Assembly (NCBI GenBank): GCA_965657965.1
Contig: CBFHQM010000024.1
Coordinates: 1 to 38,052 of the forward strand
Reading direction: 5' to 3'
DNA from: UBA8752 sp965657965
Lineage (GTDB): Bacteria > Bacteroidota > Bacteroidia > Flavobacteriales_D > Sanyastnellaceae
Length of the DNA stretch: 38,052 nt
The position numbers and the translations under genes were made by a program. Of the stretch, positions 17,024-25,447 are shown piece after piece. The first letter of the stretch is position 1, and each line of letters opens with the position of its first letter. Under the pieces are notes generated by a model. It saw nothing but the letters and a program-made list of their open reading frames with translations, was not told the DNA's origin and did not search any database.

Positions 17024-17728
17024 ATGGCCATGAAAGAAGCCGATTCTTACGACCCAAGAAATCAAATGGATTCCGCACCAGCATGGCGGAACTTGGTGTG
17101 TTCGGGTGTCTCTGAGGCGCTGGTAAAGTCCATGAAGTTGGCCTACCAGTCGGGCCCGTGTTGGCCCAAGCCCGAAGATTGGTTTCGGGCGCTGACTTTG
17201 GTGGGGGCGCCAGAGAAGGTGCGGGTGGTGATCCTCGGCCAAGACCCCTATCACGGTCCGCAACAGGCCAATGGGCTGGCCTTTTCGGTGGCCCGTGGAT
17301 TGGCCATTCCTCCTTCGCTGCGCAACGTATACAAGGAACTCAGCCGCGATGGACTGGGTGTGCCGCCGGTGCATGGTGATTTGTCGTCCTGGGCTGAGCA
17401 AGGGGTCTTGCTCCTCAATCACAGCCTTTCTGTGGCGCAGGGCAACCCAGCATCCCATGCCAAATTCGGTTGGGACGCAGTGACCCAGTCCATATTAACG
17501 GGGTTGAACATTCGACCAGTCGTCTTTCTGTTGTGGGGCAAACACGCCCAATCTCAGGCGCCCTTTCTGCAGGCTCTCCATCCGGATCACGTGATCCTTC
17601 AGGCACCCCACCCAAGCCCACTTAGTGCGCACAGGGGGTTCATTGGGTGCGGCCACTTCTCGCGGGTTAACCGCTGGCTTTCAGAGAGAGGGGAGGCCGA
17701 AGTTCAATGGCTCACCGGTCCATGGTGA
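17024..17728 (+). CDS. ung: Uracil-DNA glycosylase (family 1)
   Basis: 234 residues, near the usual length. It excises uracil from DNA as the first step of base-excision repair. The water-activating loop is GQDPYHG (Asp74 activates water). Further signatures are PPSLRNVYKEL, LLLNHSLSV (equivalent to LLLNTVLTV), WGKHAQ, and the leucine-loop HPSPLSAHRG with catalytic His196. All catalytic residues are kept. The Thr-Val to His-Ser change inside LLLN-xx-L is a tolerated position. It is preceded by a strong Shine-Dalgarno site and diverges from the helicase. The next gene starts 37 nt after its stop. Confidence 0.97.
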   Translation: MAMKEADSYDPRNQMDSAPAWRNLVCSGVSEALVKSMKLAYQSGPCWPKPEDWFRALTLVGAPEKVRVVILGQDPYHGPQQANGLAFSVARGLAIPPSLRNVYKELSRDGLGVPPVHGDLSSWAEQGVLLLNHSLSVAQGNPASHAKFGWDAVTQSILTGLNIRPVVFLLWGKHAQSQAPFLQALHPDHVILQAPHPSPLSAHRGFIGCGHFSRVNRWLSERGEAEVQWLTGPW

Positions 17729-17753
17729 GTATGAAAACCTGCGTTTTGGTGAA

Positions 17754-17761
17754 TATTTTCG
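17754..17761 (+). promoter_or_regulatory. Candidate -7 box, 4 nt before the WD40 gene
   Basis: TATTTTCG, then CGCC and ATG 17766: one mismatch to TAnnTTTG, at the recurrent 4-nt spacing. It supports ATG 17766 over upstream in-frame starts inside ung. Confidence 0.4.
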
Positions 17762-17765
17762 CGCC

Positions 17766-18668
17766 ATGGGTTTGAGCAAGACGTCGGAGCAGAGTGAGGG
17801 GCCATGGGCGTTGCAGCAAGTGCTGACAGGGCACCACGGGGCTGTCTATGATTTGGCCACAGACGCCAGCGGCGCCCTTTGGAGTGCCGGCGGAGACGGA
17901 TGGCTTGTCCGTTGGGCAAAGCAGGACTCAAAATGGTCCGAGAAAGGAGAGGCCATGGTGCGCACAGAGGGTGCATTGTTTGCGGTTCATCCACACGAAA
18001 CTGGCATAGTCGCGGGGGGAGAAAACGGGGGGTTGGTGCATTGGACACCCGACAATACCCGCATTTTGGCGGGACACGAAGGAGGAGCCTATGAGTTGGC
18101 GGGCCCGCACAGTGGGGGCGCAGATGGTCGGTTGCTCCATTGGCCAACCCAACAGGTGCTGGGCGCTGTGCCTGGCCGAGTCCGGTGCTGTGCCCAAACC
18201 GACAGCGGTTGGGTAGTGGGCACGCACGAAGGGGAGTTGCACCATTTGAAAATGGGATGGAGCCAAAAACTGCACGAAGGCAGCTTGCGCGCCATTCTGC
18301 CATGGCCGGGCAAGTCCGCATGGGGCACAGTGGGCGCCGATGGGGCCCTTTGCCTTTGGCGGGCTTCGGAGTCGGAGTGGACGCTTTTGTTGCGCATCGA
18401 TGCACACAAAGGTTCGGTGTACAGGCTTCAAGCCGATCCCCTCGGCCGTTGGGTCGCGACGTCGTCCCGCGACCGAAGTGTGGCCCTTTGGAACCCAAAC
18501 ACCTTGGCGTTGGAGCAGCGCCTGGCCAAACCTCAGGTGTCTGGACATACGCGGTCGGTGAATGCCCTCTGTTTTTTGGGGCCTGAGACCTTGGCTTCTG
18601 CCGGCGACGATGGTCAAATTTTAATCTGGAACTTGAAAGGGCAAGGGCAGCCCATATCGGGGGGCTAA
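17766..18668 (+). CDS. WD40-repeat beta-propeller protein
   Basis: 300 residues, no signal peptide. About seven propeller blades can be traced. The best repeats are LTGHHGAVYDL with WSAGGDGWLVRW at the N-terminus, DAHKGSVYRL with TSSRDRSVALW, and SGHTRSVNAL with ASAGDDGQILIW at the C-terminus. Short central blades are degenerate, with GGENGG and GGADGR turns. It is probably a cytoplasmic scaffold that binds other proteins; small stand-alone WD40 proteins next to hisS are known in Bacteroidota. The open frame extends back into ung, but ATG 17766 has the TAnnTT box. It is followed by hisS with 14 nt between stop and ATG. Confidence 0.85.
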   Translation: MGLSKTSEQSEGPWALQQVLTGHHGAVYDLATDASGALWSAGGDGWLVRWAKQDSKWSEKGEAMVRTEGALFAVHPHETGIVAGGENGGLVHWTPDNTRILAGHEGGAYELAGPHSGGADGRLLHWPTQQVLGAVPGRVRCCAQTDSGWVVGTHEGELHHLKMGWSQKLHEGSLRAILPWPGKSAWGTVGADGALCLWRASESEWTLLLRIDAHKGSVYRLQADPLGRWVATSSRDRSVALWNPNTLALEQRLAKPQVSGHTRSVNALCFLGPETLASAGDDGQILIWNLKGQGQPISGG

Positions 18669-18673
18669 CTTTG
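18666..18673 (+). promoter_or_regulatory. Candidate -7 box upstream of hisS
   Basis: TAACTTTG is a perfect TAnnTTTG ending 9 nt before ATG 18683. Its first three bases are the WD40 stop codon. The nearest TTG lies about 30 nt upstream, too far for a -33 element. Confidence 0.35.
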
Positions 18674-18682
18674 GCTTTCGAG

Positions 18683-20050
18683 ATGAGCAAACCGAGCATT
18701 CCCAAGGGTACACGAGATTTCACCCCAGCGGTCATGGCCAGAAGGCAGTGGATCTTCTCCACGTTGAGGGCCGCATTTGAATCCCGTGGGTTCCAACCCA
18801 TCGAGACACCGGCCATGGAGGCCCTGTCTACATTGACGGGCAAGTATGGAGAGGAAGGGGATCAGCTCATTTTCAAAATCCTGAACAACGGGGATTTTTT
18901 GTCCAAAGCCAAGGAAGAGACGTTGGCCGAACGCGACAGCAAAGCCCTCTCTTTTGAGGTGTCGAAGAAAGCATTGCGTTATGACTTAACGGTGCCGTTT
19001 GCGCGTTTTGTGACCATGCACAGGAACGAGATCCCCATGCCGTTTAAGCGCTACCAGATGCAAACGGTATGGCGCGGTGACCGTCCGGGAAAAGGGCGAT
19101 ACCAAGAATTTGTCCAGTGCGACGCAGACATCATTGGTTCCACGGGGGTGCTTTGCGAGTTGGAGTTGGTGAGTTTGTTTGCCGAAGCATTGCGCAGCCT
19201 TCGTGTGCCCCAACCTCGGATTTTGGTCAATGACCGGAGAATCTTGGCGGGCATAGCAGAAGTGTTGGGCGTGGGCGACCGGCTCACCGAATGGACTGTG
19301 GCCGTGGACAAACAAGACAAAGTGGGCATCGACGGGGTGTGCAGAGAGTTGGATCAAAGGGGGTTTGACGCGCAAGTGCAAGACGGAACCACACGTCTGT
19401 TTCAATCGCGTCCCGATGGCGTTTTGGGCATGGCGGCTTTGGCAGAGGAGTTTCCGAATCCACTGGTTGCAGAAGGCGTAGAGGCCATGGTGGCCTTGTG
19501 GACGCTGGCGGAGTCAGAAGGCCTTGGTGCACCGGAATTGGTCTTCGCCCCAGGCTTGGCCCGTGGGTTGAATTACTACACCGGTGCCATTTTTGAAGTG
19601 CAAGTGGTGGACTCCCCAGTGGGCAGCATATGCGGAGGTGGACGTTACGACGACTTGACCGGCATTTTTGGAATGCCGGGCGTCAGTGGTGTGGGCATCA
19701 GCTTTGGTGCCGATCGCATCTACGATGTACTCGAGCATTTTGATGCCTTTCCAGACAATCTGGCCACAGACTTGGATGTCTTGGTCCTGCATATGGGAGA
19801 GGACACGCTGGGCCAGGTGCTGCAGGCAGCCAAGCAGCTCCGCACCGGAGGGCATCGAACGGAATTGTACCCCGATCCCGCCAAGCTTAAAAAGCAGTTC
19901 AAATACGCAGATGACCGCGGGGTACCGCACGTTTTGATCATCGGCAGCGACGAAGCGGAGCGTGGGGAAGCCACGTTGCGCAACATGAAAACAGGGGGGC
20001 AATCCACAGGCACAGTCGTCCAGTTGATGGAGCAGCTCGCCGCAGGTTGA
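18683..20050 (+). CDS. hisS: Histidine--tRNA ligase
   Basis: 455 residues from ATG 18683 (a TTG at 18671 is in frame). It is a class II aminoacyl-tRNA synthetase that charges tRNA-His. It shows PKGTRDF (motif-1 region), the histidine-binding segment RYDLTVPFARFV, motif 2 with YQMQTVWRGDRPGKGRYQEF, HisRS motif A RGLNYYTGAIFE, and motif 3 GGGRYDDL with GVGISFGADR. The C-terminal anticodon-binding domain follows (VLVLHMGED, then KQFKYADDRG and IIGSDE). Everything expected is present. The gene converges on the pseudokinase gene with 2 nt between stops. Confidence 0.98.
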   Translation: MSKPSIPKGTRDFTPAVMARRQWIFSTLRAAFESRGFQPIETPAMEALSTLTGKYGEEGDQLIFKILNNGDFLSKAKEETLAERDSKALSFEVSKKALRYDLTVPFARFVTMHRNEIPMPFKRYQMQTVWRGDRPGKGRYQEFVQCDADIIGSTGVLCELELVSLFAEALRSLRVPQPRILVNDRRILAGIAEVLGVGDRLTEWTVAVDKQDKVGIDGVCRELDQRGFDAQVQDGTTRLFQSRPDGVLGMAALAEEFPNPLVAEGVEAMVALWTLAESEGLGAPELVFAPGLARGLNYYTGAIFEVQVVDSPVGSICGGGRYDDLTGIFGMPGVSGVGISFGADRIYDVLEHFDAFPDNLATDLDVLVLHMGEDTLGQVLQAAKQLRTGGHRTELYPDPAKLKKQFKYADDRGVPHVLIIGSDEAERGEATLRNMKTGGQSTGTVVQLMEQLAAG

Positions 20051-20052
20051 GT

Positions 20053-21021
20053 TTAGCTGGGCAACAGGGGCAATTCACAATGCCAAGCGCCTCCAGCGTG
20101 GGCAATGCCTCCGTGTCGCAGCATGAAGGCCGCATCCCAGTCTTGTACTGCATGGCTTGACCACGGACCGATGGGCCCCTGGCTCGAAGTGAACACCACG
20201 GTCGCATCTTGGATGGCCCACCGCCATTCAATGGGGCCGGGGTTGGAATCGGCAAGCGCTGCAATGCCCATTTGTTCTGCGGCGCCAAGAAACAGCATGG
20301 AAGGCACCTTTTTCGAAGCCGACACATGCATCAAATCGGGGGCGCCGACAACCTCAAGTTGCGTGAGCCCCATGGTGTTAAGCCAGTCCGCCCAGCGCGC
20401 GATGTGCCGACAGGCCTCGTGCAGGGGCAGGTCATCTTGGTCTCGTTCCATAAAGACATGGCGCAAATGGGCCGCAACGCCGCCCACCAGTTGAACCGCC
20501 AAGTCGGTGTCTTTGGGGTGCTGGTTCAATTTGGATTCCAATTGGTCAAACAAGAAGTCCAAGTCTTGGGCATCTCCTCTGGAAAGAAGCAGGGTCGAGC
20601 GGCAGCGCCTCAATCGCCTGTCCATGGCTTCGTGCTCTCTCGCACGCATAATTTCGTCTTGGATGCTGCCTCTACGCCAAATCAGCCAGGCGGTTTCCCG
20701 ATGGGCCCGGGTCCGCTGTACAAGCTGTTGTCCAAGGTGATGTCGCACGATGTTGGTGGCCACAGGAAAGGCAAAACACAGGCTGGCGAAGGGGCCAAAA
20801 GTGGCTTCGTGTCCCCAACATGCCATGCCCAAAAAACCGGAGCCCAATAGCAACCAAGTCCCGGTCCAAAGGGGGTGCTCCGAGATGCTCAGGAAAGGAT
20901 GCGAGGGCGGAGGTGGCCCATGAACGCTGTCACGCACGGCGAGTGCGAGGCCCAAGCAGACTGTCCAAGGTGCGAGTTCAAAAAAGAGGGGCGCGTTGAT
21001 CATGTTCAATCCGCGCCTCAT
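20053..21021 (-). CDS. Degenerate LytS-like membrane histidine kinase (pseudokinase)
   Basis: 322 residues from ATG 21021 (ATG 21003 also possible). Hydrophobic segments at about 8-30, 52-68 and 76-90 are followed by a basic coiled-coil stretch (98-145), the same plan as the LytS-type kinase at 14295. DLDFLFDQLES (153-163) aligns with DPHFLFNALNG, so the phospho-acceptor His is Asp155. VPSMLFLGAAEQMG (239-252) aligns with IPAFLVQPLVENAL, so the ATP-site Asn is Gln250. No glycine-rich lid is visible. The frame is intact over the whole length, so this is probably a maintained protein, not a decayed gene. It begins 17 nt after meaB. Function is inferred as non-catalytic signalling, possibly through heterodimers. 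Confidence 0.7.
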   Translation of the reverse strand: MRRGLNMINAPLFFELAPWTVCLGLALAVRDSVHGPPPPSHPFLSISEHPLWTGTWLLLGSGFLGMACWGHEATFGPFASLCFAFPVATNIVRHHLGQQLVQRTRAHRETAWLIWRRGSIQDEIMRAREHEAMDRRLRRCRSTLLLSRGDAQDLDFLFDQLESKLNQHPKDTDLAVQLVGGVAAHLRHVFMERDQDDLPLHEACRHIARWADWLNTMGLTQLEVVGAPDLMHVSASKKVPSMLFLGAAEQMGIAALADSNPGPIEWRWAIQDATVVFTSSQGPIGPWSSHAVQDWDAAFMLRHGGIAHAGGAWHCELPLLPS

Positions 21022-21038
21022 CCGACGGAGCGGTTGAT

Positions 21039-22088
21039 TCAATTTAAACCGTCGAGCAAGCGCCGGATGGCATCGAAGGGAGGGGTTTGTGCGTGTTCCA
21101 CTTCTTTTTGTAATCGGGACCACGCTTCGCTGAACCCAGGTTGACTTTGCGTCCGCAGCAAAACCTCGGTGTGCAACATGGCGTGCAGCATGTCTTGGTG
21201 TTGGCGGCGCCTTCTCGAAGCGAGTTGTCCGCTTTCGGTAGCATTGGAGAGCCGCGTTTCCATGCGGTCAATCCACTCGGTCACGCCGGCTTCATCCAGG
21301 GCGGAACTTGTGCCAAAGAGTGGGGGAGCGCCATCCAGTGGTGGGGGCAAAAGCGACAACGCACTTTGGTATGCGGTCAAACTGGATTTGGCGAGTTCAA
21401 TTCGCTCCCGTGGGCCATCGGCCTTGTTCATGAGGACCACATCGGCCCATTCTAAAATTCCCCGTTTGATGCCTTGAACACCATCTCCGCCGCCAGGCAG
21501 CATCAGCAGAACAAAGACATCGGACATGCGCCGGACCTCCGTTTCACTCTGGCCCACCCCTACGGTTTCGATCAAGATGCGGTCAAATCCCGCCGCTTCG
21601 CAGAGCAAAACACTTTCTGCGGTGGCGCGGGCCACGCCACCCAAGGTGTCTCCGGTGGGTGAGGGCCGCACATAGGCCAAGGGGTGTTGCGACAACGCGG
21701 CCATGCGGGTTTTGTCGCCAAGCATGCTTCCACCCGTCCTTCGGCTCGAAGGGTCGACCGCCAGAACGGCCACCCGATGGCCTTTTTCGATGAGGGCAAT
21801 GCCGGCGGCCTCTATCCACGTGCTTTTGCCCACTCCGGGTACCCCTGTGAACCCGTATTTGAGACTTTTCCCCGAAGCGACGTTGAGGCTGCTTAGCAAC
21901 GCTTCGGAAGGGGCGCGGTCTTCTTTTCTGTGGCTTTCAATCAGGCTAATGCCTTTGGCCAACGCCACGCGGTCTCCATTTTGGATGCGCTCGGACCACG
22001 CCTTCATTTCGGAGGTGAGCCCAGCCTTGGCTTCGCGAATTCTTTGCACCGCCCGCTTGCGGGCTTCATTTTCAAGATCTTTGGCCAT
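21039..22088 (-). CDS. meaB: MeaB/ArgK-type P-loop GTPase
   Basis: 349 residues. Chaperone GTPase that protects or loads adenosylcobalamin-dependent methylmalonyl-CoA mutase. Motifs are the Walker A GVPGVGKST (82-90), switch region DPSSRRTGGSMLGDK, the TVGVGQSE segment, and the guanine-specificity NKAD. The MeaB-specific PGGGDGVQGIKRGILE stretch and the C-terminal dimerisation helices are present. No mutase or cobalamin gene is in the window, so its client lies elsewhere. The gene is divergent from the 22124 gene (35 nt) and is followed after 17 nt by the pseudokinase gene, with which it likely shares a transcript. Confidence 0.95.
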   Translation of the reverse strand: MAKDLENEARKRAVQRIREAKAGLTSEMKAWSERIQNGDRVALAKGISLIESHRKEDRAPSEALLSSLNVASGKSLKYGFTGVPGVGKSTWIEAAGIALIEKGHRVAVLAVDPSSRRTGGSMLGDKTRMAALSQHPLAYVRPSPTGDTLGGVARATAESVLLCEAAGFDRILIETVGVGQSETEVRRMSDVFVLLMLPGGGDGVQGIKRGILEWADVVLMNKADGPRERIELAKSSLTAYQSALSLLPPPLDGAPPLFGTSSALDEAGVTEWIDRMETRLSNATESGQLASRRRRQHQDMLHAMLHTEVLLRTQSQPGFSEAWSRLQKEVEHAQTPPFDAIRRLLDGLN

Positions 22089-22095
22089 GCCGTGC

Positions 22096-22103
22096 CCAAG
22101 TTA
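22096..22103 (-). promoter_or_regulatory. Candidate -7 box upstream of meaB
   Basis: Minus strand TAACTTGG, 7 nt before ATG 22088 and inside the 35-bp divergent spacer. No clear -33 TTG was found. Confidence 0.35.
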
Positions 22104-22123
22104 GCAGTAGATTCCTCGTGCCA

Positions 22124-22903
22124 ATGCGTCCCCCGTTCCTCCTCGTGTTAGCCGGTCTTGTATCGGTGTTGTTGTCCACGTCAATGCAAGCCCAAGAGAC
22201 GGTGGCCATGGTCGACACGTTGGAGGTTGGACTCATGGGGGAGGTGTTGGGGCCCGATGGCCGAGGCTTACCGGGGTGCATGATTGTAAACCGATCCACA
22301 GGTGAGGGGCGGTTCGGCAGCGGCAGCGGGCGCTTTGCCATTGAGGTGATGCCAGGGGACACCCTGCAGTTTGCCTCGATTGGTTTTCGCACAGTCAGTC
22401 GGCGTGTGCCCCAGGAGTCACCCAAGAATGGACGCTGGAACTGGACCATACATCTGGCCCGAATGGCGGTCGATGTGGCCACAGCAGAAATCATCGCCCC
22501 ACGCGATTTGGGCGAGATTGTCCGGGACATTCAAGCCTTGGGATACGTAGAGCGGGAGAACCGAACAAGTGGCATCAACGCTTTGACCAGTCCCATCACC
22601 TTCTTGTACGAGCAGTTCAACCGCATGGAGCAAAGCAAGCGGGAAGTGGCGAGGTTGGAAAACGAGGACCGCCGAAGGGAATTGCTCAAGGAGCTTTTGG
22701 TGAAGTACGTGGACTACGACATTGTGTCGCTGAGCCCAGAAGAGTTCGATTCCTTTGTGTCGTTTGTCGATCCGGGAGAAGCTGTTTTGAAGGCGCTCAC
22801 CCAATACGAGTTCATCCTTTGGACGCGAGAGCGGTTTATGGCTTTTCGGGCGCAACCGGAGCGCCTAGAAGACGTGGATTACGAATACCAGTGGGACGAT
22901 TGA
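22124..22903 (+). CDS. Exported carboxypeptidase-regulatory-like domain protein
   Basis: 259 residues from ATG 22124 (GTG 22118 in frame). Signal peptide about 1-23, cut near SMQAQ. The next 85 residues are a carboxypeptidase D regulatory-like beta sandwich: VGLMGEVLGPDGRGLPGCMIVNR, RFAIEVMPGDTLQFASIGF, then RTVSRR. The C-terminal 130 residues are helical and charged, with SPITFLYEQFNRMEQSKREV and SLSPEEFDSFVSF. As I recall, this two-part layout is common among exported Bacteroidota proteins of unknown function. It is divergent from meaB and convergent with the following membrane protein gene. No T9SS sorting domain is present, so it is probably periplasmic. Confidence 0.78.
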   Translation: MRPPFLLVLAGLVSVLLSTSMQAQETVAMVDTLEVGLMGEVLGPDGRGLPGCMIVNRSTGEGRFGSGSGRFAIEVMPGDTLQFASIGFRTVSRRVPQESPKNGRWNWTIHLARMAVDVATAEIIAPRDLGEIVRDIQALGYVERENRTSGINALTSPITFLYEQFNRMEQSKREVARLENEDRRRELLKELLVKYVDYDIVSLSPEEFDSFVSFVDPGEAVLKALTQYEFILWTRERFMAFRAQPERLEDVDYEYQWDD

Positions 22904-22916
22904 AGGCGGGGTAGAC

Positions 22917-23258
22917 TCACTCGAGGTAGGAGGAGTTGAGGTAGAAAGTAAAGCCCTTGAAAATCAAGCCTGCACCCACGATGGCCACAGCCAGGATGCG
23001 GTAGCGCCTGGGCTTTTCGGGGTATTGATCAAAGCGCACGATCAAATCCAAGAATAAGGCAACACCGGCCACAGCTTCAAACAAAGTGATCCACCCTCGA
23101 CGCGCATCAATGAACGCCATTACCTCCGCTGACAGGTGTTGTACCGCGCCTTCGGGCAGTACAATGTCCATCAGATAAATCAGGTTGTAGGCCACCAGAA
23201 CAACCAAACTCAAGTCGAGTAAGCGCTGTTCATTGCGGCTCTCCGGGGCATTTTCCAT
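22917..23258 (-). CDS. Small three-helix membrane protein of unknown function
   Basis: 113 residues with three hydrophobic helices (about 15-35, 57-74, 86-107) and a charged N-terminus (MENAPESRNEQR). The sequence FDQYPEKPRRYRI forms the basic loop before the last helix. I do not recognise the family. The start ATG 23258 has a TAACTTCG box 4 nt upstream. It is convergent with the preceding gene (13 nt between stops). Confidence 0.68.
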   Translation of the reverse strand: MENAPESRNEQRLLDLSLVVLVAYNLIYLMDIVLPEGAVQHLSAEVMAFIDARRGWITLFEAVAGVALFLDLIVRFDQYPEKPRRYRILAVAIVGAGLIFKGFTFYLNSSYLE

Positions 23259-23262
23259 GGTG

Positions 23263-23270
23263 CGAAGTTA
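23263..23270 (-). promoter_or_regulatory. Candidate -7 box, 4 nt before the membrane protein start
   Basis: Minus strand TAACTTCG, then CACC and ATG 23258: one mismatch to TAnnTTTG at the recurrent spacing. No -33 TTG within 17-23 nt. Confidence 0.4.
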
Positions 23271-23431
23271 GCCGGGTGGAGACCGTTAGTGGATTTTTCA
23301 CACAACAATTCAGACCCTACATTCGTTGTCCATTCGCCATGACGAACCGAAATCGCCCCGAGTCCCGCGCCATTGCCATTCAGCGCAACGACGATCCGTC
23401 CGTTGAACTAGGTCAGGTCCGTCAATTTCGC

Positions 23432-23575
23432 ATGCAGCGTGTCGCTGTTGCCACGATGGGGTGCTTGTGGCTTTTGGCCTTCGCCACAGGATGCAGTCGC
23501 AATACCAAGAACTGCAGCGCATACGATGGGGTGCAGTTTGAATGCGTCTCCGAGTCAAACGACCACCAGCATTGA
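23432..23575 (+). CDS. Predicted 47-residue lipoprotein
   Basis: A hydrophobic leader (VAVATMGCLWLLAFATGC) ends in a plausible lipobox FATGC. The mature part is only about 27 residues and has two further Cys (CSAYDGVQFEC). Small Cys-containing lipoproteins with a C-x-AYDG-like core occur in Bacteroidota, so the coding call is plausible although short. The open frame continues upstream to 23276, but the sequence before ATG 23432 is charged and not signal-like. A GC-rich hairpin follows the stop by 6 nt. The function is unknown. Confidence 0.5.
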   Translation: MQRVAVATMGCLWLLAFATGCSRNTKNCSAYDGVQFECVSESNDHQH

Positions 23576-23581
23576 TCTTCT

Positions 23582-23599
23582 GCAGCGTGGATTCGCTGC
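23582..23599 (+). terminator. Candidate hairpin terminator after the small lipoprotein
   Basis: GCAGCG (23582-23587), loop TGGATT, CGCTGC (23594-23599) form a perfect 6-bp GC-rich stem. The sequence after it is T-rich but not a clean U tract (TTCGATCTCCTCTTT). The remaining spacer up to the MBOAT stop at 23738 shows nothing else clear. Confidence 0.4.
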
Positions 23600-23737
23600 T
23601 TCGATCTCCTCTTTGATTTTGTGAGTTTAGACAGCTGTGGCTGGTCCATTGCATTCGTCTTCGCCGTCGACGTGGCAATGCCTGCGCCTGTGTCTTGTCG
23701 TGCTTTGCTCGCTTGATTCAGGCCCAATCGGGGAGCG

Positions 23738-25447
23738 TCAGAATTGGAAGTAGATGAAGGGGGTCCCTCCAGCCGAAAGAATGGCCATGGAGACCGATAC
23801 TCCTGCAGTCGCCAGAAGCAGTTGCACACCGAACGGCGCCTCCACAAAAGCCCGTCGATATTCGGTTTTCCATTTTGAAGGGAGCAAGTGAATCACATAG
23901 CCTATTCCCATCACAGCGAAGACATGGCCAAAGTGTGAGCAAACCTCCTGAATGACCGTCCACGGAGTACGGGCACTCAATGTGGAGAGCACAGAAAGGG
24001 CAGACTGCCACTCTCCGGCCAGGTCGTGATTGGTTCCAAAGCTCGACCAAGTGGTGTGGGATGCGGTCCTGAACCAGATTCGGGTAAAGGTGATAAAGTG
24101 AAACGTGATGAGGATGGCCACTGCACGTTTCCAGAACCGGTCTTTGACCTCCCAAGGGCTCACCTTTCTCCAGAGCTTATAGACGGTAATGCCTAGGCCA
24201 TTCAATCCGCCCCAAATCACGAAGTTCCAGCTCGCACCATGCCACAATCCACCCAGGAGCATGGTCATCCAAATGTTGACGTTGGTGGTCACCCATTGAT
24301 TGAAGTGGGGGATCCGCGCCATGGCCAGCCAGCCAGCGAGAAGAACCCCAAAGGTCACGCCAATGAAGGCGGGGTCGGGACGGAGAAGAATCACAAACGT
24401 GAGCAGAAAGCCCGCACTGATGGCGGTAAACCAAGAGGCCTTGCGGTTCCCACCCATGGGTATGTACAGGTAGTCCTTGAGCCACCCGCTTAAGCTCATG
24501 TGCCATCGCTTCCAAAAGTTGCCACAGCTGTCGGCCTTGTATGGGCTGTTGAAGTTCTGAGGAAGGCGGTACCCCATGAGCAGGGCCACACCAATGGCCA
24601 TGTCGGTGTAGCCACTAAAGTCGGCGTAGACCTGCAGGGAATAACCGTACATCGCCATGAGCATTTCGAACCCACTGTGGGCTTCGGGGGCCGCAAAAAT
24701 TCGGTCGTTGAAGTTGACGGCAATCCAATCGGCCAGCAGGACTTTCTTGAGGAGGCCATTTAAAATCCAAAAGCCTGCCAGTCCGAACGTCGCTTTGGTG
24801 ACCCGGGCGGGGTTCAAAATTTGGGGCACAAAATCAGCTGCGCGCACGATGGGCCCCGCCACCAATTGCGGGAAAAAGGACACGTAAAAACCGAAATCGC
24901 TTAACCGTTTGAGGGGCTGCACCTTTCGGCGATGAATGTCGACGGTGTAGCTAATGGTCTGAAAGGTGTAAAAGCTAATGCCGACGGGAAGAAGAATGCG
25001 GTCCACGGACCATGCGGTGCCAAGGACAGCATTGGTTCCCATGGCGAGCCAATTGCGCGGGATGATGTGGCTGCCTGTGGCCGTGTTCCAAGCGTCGGTC
25101 AGGAAATAGGTGTACTTAAAGTAGAAGAGCAGTCCCAGGTTGAGGGCAATGCTCAAGGCCAACCACAGGTTCCGTCTCCCAGGTTGGGATGACCGGGCGA
25201 TGCGGTGTCCGATCATGTGGTCACTCGCGGTGGAGAACAACAGGATCAAAACAAACCACCCCGAGGTTTTCCAATAAAAAAGCAAACTGGCCAGCACAAG
25301 CCAGCCGTGGCGCAGGACGCGGTGACGGTCCTTTTGAAGGCAGCCGTTGACCACCAAAACCCCCAGCAAAAACAGCCAGAAATTGGTTTCCAAAAATGTC
25401 CAAGGGGCGCCGGGAACATAGGACAGCATGTCTTGTAAGTCCATCAT
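23738..25447 (-). CDS. MBOAT membrane O-acyltransferase (AlgI/PatA-like)
   Basis: 569 residues with about ten or more hydrophobic helices. Family signatures are LLPVGISFYTFQTISYTVD (153-171), FFPQLVAGPIVRA, VYADFSGYTDMAIG, the NFNSPYKA segment, FWKRWHMSLSGWLKDYLYIPMGG (His316 region) and LLGGLWHGASWNF with the catalytic His403. These are the marks of bacterial MBOAT proteins such as AlgI and PatA. They pass acyl groups, usually acetyl, across the inner membrane for addition to polysaccharide or peptidoglycan. The start ATG overlaps the stop of the upstream SGNH gene (ATGA), so translation is likely coupled. It is the last gene of a four-gene operon. The acceptor is not determined by the sequence. 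Confidence 0.94.
   Translation of the reverse strand: MMDLQDMLSYVPGAPWTFLETNFWLFLLGVLVVNGCLQKDRHRVLRHGWLVLASLLFYWKTSGWFVLILLFSTASDHMIGHRIARSSQPGRRNLWLALSIALNLGLLFYFKYTYFLTDAWNTATGSHIIPRNWLAMGTNAVLGTAWSVDRILLPVGISFYTFQTISYTVDIHRRKVQPLKRLSDFGFYVSFFPQLVAGPIVRAADFVPQILNPARVTKATFGLAGFWILNGLLKKVLLADWIAVNFNDRIFAAPEAHSGFEMLMAMYGYSLQVYADFSGYTDMAIGVALLMGYRLPQNFNSPYKADSCGNFWKRWHMSLSGWLKDYLYIPMGGNRKASWFTAISAGFLLTFVILLRPDPAFIGVTFGVLLAGWLAMARIPHFNQWVTTNVNIWMTMLLGGLWHGASWNFVIWGGLNGLGITVYKLWRKVSPWEVKDRFWKRAVAILITFHFITFTRIWFRTASHTTWSSFGTNHDLAGEWQSALSVLSTLSARTPWTVIQEVCSHFGHVFAVMGIGYVIHLLPSKWKTEYRRAFVEAPFGVQLLLATAGVSVSMAILSAGGTPFIYFQF

Noticed and set aside
17704..18843. 379-codon minus-strand open frame over the WD40 gene and the start of hisS
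   Set aside because: The plus strand encodes WD40 repeats and HisRS motif 1. The minus frame shows no family features.
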